Shown in pieces: positions 62,494-64,000 of a stretch of 64,000 nt of DNA (its first letter is position 1; each line of letters starts with the position of its first letter). The DNA lies in assembly GCF_016735115.1 (NCBI RefSeq), contig NZ_JAERQJ010000006.1, positions 124,001 to 188,000 on the forward strand, in the 5' to 3' direction. This DNA is from Aquimarina mytili (GTDB lineage: Bacteria; Bacteroidota; Bacteroidia; Flavobacteriales; Flavobacteriaceae). The notes beneath the pieces are model-generated. The model did not search any database and was not told where the DNA came from. It saw only the letters and a list, made by a program, of their open reading frames with translations. The position numbers were made by a program, and so were the translations under genes.

Positions 62494-63393
62494 ATGAAAA
62501 ACAACTACATAGTCTTAATAGGTATTCTTTTACAAACTTTGTGTAGTGTAAGTGCTCAGGACACTGACTTAGCAAGAATAGAGTACGCATATATCCCTCA
62601 GGCGAATAGCGAGAATGTATATAGTCGCTTTAGAATTTCTGCCAACTATCCGATTAAAATGAATAAAGACGGAACGTATCTAGTTATTGCAACTCAGTAT
62701 CGTTATAATAGTTTACAGATAGGTGATGAATTGATATTTGATGAAGGAGGAGATTTGAATGCTTTCCAAACCCTGGGATTGGAATTGGGCTATACTTTTA
62801 AAATGAAAAATAACTGGAGGTTTGGAACCAAGATAGGGTCTCAAATCTCATCTAACTTTGAAGCTTCAGGTATAGAAAGTGATGATTTTAGATATAGTGT
62901 ATCCTTATACTTTGTAAAAAGTTATAAAAATAAGAACGCACCTAAAACATCGCGATTAATAATGGGATTGCGATATGCTACACCAGCTAGTATCAATTTT
63001 CCGCTACCTATTATTAACTATTTTAAAAGATTTCATCCAAGTTGGTCGTATTCTGTTGGTACACCCAAAACAAGTATCAAGTATTTTTTTAACGAAAAAA
63101 ATACACTTCAAGCTTTTGTAGGTCTAGATCGTTTTTATGGTAATTTGCAGAATAACAGAGCGTTTATAGATGAAAACGGAGAAGTAAAAGTAGCAGAAAA
63201 TGCATCCATGCTTAATATTATGGGAGCATTGGGGTATGAATATTATTTTACGGAACACTTATTGTTCTATACATATGCAGGATATACATTAAGTAATGAA
63301 ATTCGTTTACGGGATGCAAATCAGGAAAATGTATATACTATTAATGAAAAAAATACATTCTATTTCCGTAGTGGAATTAAACTAAAAATATAA
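62494..63393 (+). CDS. DUF6268 outer-membrane beta-barrel protein
   Basis: 299 residues with a signal peptide (VLIGILLQTLCSVSAQ). The mature part alternates strands (RFRISANYPIKMNKDGTYLVIATQYRYNSLQI, TLGLELGYTFKMKNNWRFGTKIGSQISSNF) and ends NTFYFRSGIKLKI, as in OMP barrels of DUF6268. Function unknown. Its stop shares one base with the ATG of the response regulator gene, so the two are coupled. Confidence 0.85.
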   Translation: MKNNYIVLIGILLQTLCSVSAQDTDLARIEYAYIPQANSENVYSRFRISANYPIKMNKDGTYLVIATQYRYNSLQIGDELIFDEGGDLNAFQTLGLELGYTFKMKNNWRFGTKIGSQISSNFEASGIESDDFRYSVSLYFVKSYKNKNAPKTSRLIMGLRYATPASINFPLPIINYFKRFHPSWSYSVGTPKTSIKYFFNEKNTLQAFVGLDRFYGNLQNNRAFIDENGEVKVAENASMLNIMGALGYEYYFTEHLLFYTYAGYTLSNEIRLRDANQENVYTINEKNTFYFRSGIKLKI

Positions 63394-64000
63394 TGGCAAA
63401 AATATTAGTAATAGAAGACGAAGCAGCAATCCGAAGAGTTTTAGTTAAAATTTTATCTGAAGAGAACGATAAGTACGAAGTTTTTGAGGCTGAAGATGGT
63501 CTTTTAGGAATTGAGAAAATTAAAAATGACGAATATGACCTGGTACTTTGTGATATCAAAATGCCAAAAATGGATGGGGTAGAAGTACTAGAGGCGATAA
63601 AGAAAATAAAACCAGAAATTCCAATTGTGATGATTTCTGGACATGGAGACCTCGATACAGCAGTAAATACAATGCGACTTGGAGCATTTGATTATATTTC
63701 AAAACCACCAGATTTAAATCGTTTGCTTAATACGGTACGTAATGCTTTGGATAGAAAAGAGCTTGTCGTAGAAAATAAAAGACTTAAGAAAAAAGTCTCT
63801 AAAAATTATGATATGATTGGAGAATCCAAAGCGATCTCTGATATCAAAGATATTATCGAAAAAGTTGCAGCCACAGATGCCCGAGTTTTGATTACAGGGC
63901 CTAATGGTACGGGAAAAGAACTAGTGGCACATTGGATTCATCAGAAAAGTGAACGTTCGACGGGTCCTATGATAGAAGTGAATTGTGCTGCAATTCCTGG
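63393..64000 (+). CDS. Sigma-54-dependent response regulator (partial, C-terminus outside window)
   Basis: About 202 residues are visible. Receiver domain with Asp54 (LVLCDIKMPKMDG), conserved Glu8-Asp9 and Lys in DYISKPPDLNRL, then the start of the AAA+ domain (MIGESKAISDIKDIIEKVAATDARVLITGPNGTGKELVAHWIHQKSERSTGPMIEVNCAAIP). The Walker A reads GPNGTGKE rather than the usual GExGTGKE. Family members activate RpoN promoters after phosphorylation. No kinase gene is visible in the window. Confidence 0.92.
   Translation, partial: MAKILVIEDEAAIRRVLVKILSEENDKYEVFEAEDGLLGIEKIKNDEYDLVLCDIKMPKMDGVEVLEAIKKIKPEIPIVMISGHGDLDTAVNTMRLGAFDYISKPPDLNRLLNTVRNALDRKELVVENKRLKKKVSKNYDMIGESKAISDIKDIIEKVAATDARVLITGPNGTGKELVAHWIHQKSERSTGPMIEVNCAAIP

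Overview
The window reads as AT-rich chromosomal DNA of a marine Flavobacteriia member (family Flavobacteriaceae; an Aquimarina-like genus is plausible but not proven). Reasons: promoters with the Bacteroidetes -7 box TAnnTTTG, almost no Shine-Dalgarno sequences, a tmRNA tag reading GENNYALAA, and many families typical of this class (Lacal_2735, DUF4920, DUF6268, DUF1684, DUF4197, fused acyl-CoA mutase IcmF).

Region 1 (1-4812) is core genome. It holds a 5'-partial-window trpE on the minus strand preceded by a complete Trp attenuator (promoter, leader peptide with three consecutive Trp codons, terminator and competing hairpins), then a MarR-type regulator plus YceI protein, and a plus-strand redox/sulfur run of a TlpA lipoprotein, a redoxin and two rhodaneses.

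Region 2 (about 4818-24906) is a roughly 20-kb genomic island inserted at the 3' end of the tmRNA gene ssrA. It carries a tyrosine integrase, an unknown partner protein, a small HTH (excisionase-like) protein and a rolling-circle (HUH, Rep_1-like) replication protein. Next comes a two-gene Rhs/YD-repeat system ending in an HNH-like nuclease toxin tip, an immunity candidate and a MORN/YwqK lipoprotein. A scar follows, made of decayed copies of the immunity and rep genes. Last are two defence-like modules: a GHKL ATPase fused to a PD-(D/E)XK nuclease, and a tight four-gene operon (PD-(D/E)XK nuclease, RNase H/RuvC-like protein, Ser/Thr kinase, 58-residue zinc-ribbon protein). Short repeats TGGAGTCGGAG mark the ends, and a matching pair of GTCGAC repeats lies just inside both ends. 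The four-gene operon is the best candidate for an undescribed system.

Region 3 (24896-64000) is core genome again: ssrA, a saccharopine-dehydrogenase-like enzyme, pyrF, purU, icmF, an amidohydrolase, an Lrp regulator, a DJ-1/MFS pair, porin / P-II / crcB, dipeptidyl-peptidase III, a two-component system with its own predicted operators, ilvE, mnmD, grpE-dnaJ, an ABC-2 exporter, an MscS channel and the start of a sigma-54 response regulator. Two RNA-level features stand out here. One is a three-copy family of intergenic transcripts sharing TGTGAGGACATT and each ending in an intrinsic terminator. The other is a short two-hairpin RNA candidate upstream of the ABC exporter. Two identical-architecture inverted heptamer sites (TACCC...GGGTA, 7-2-7 spacing as for NarL) sit about 60 bp upstream of the two-component operon and of a neighbouring lipoprotein gene.
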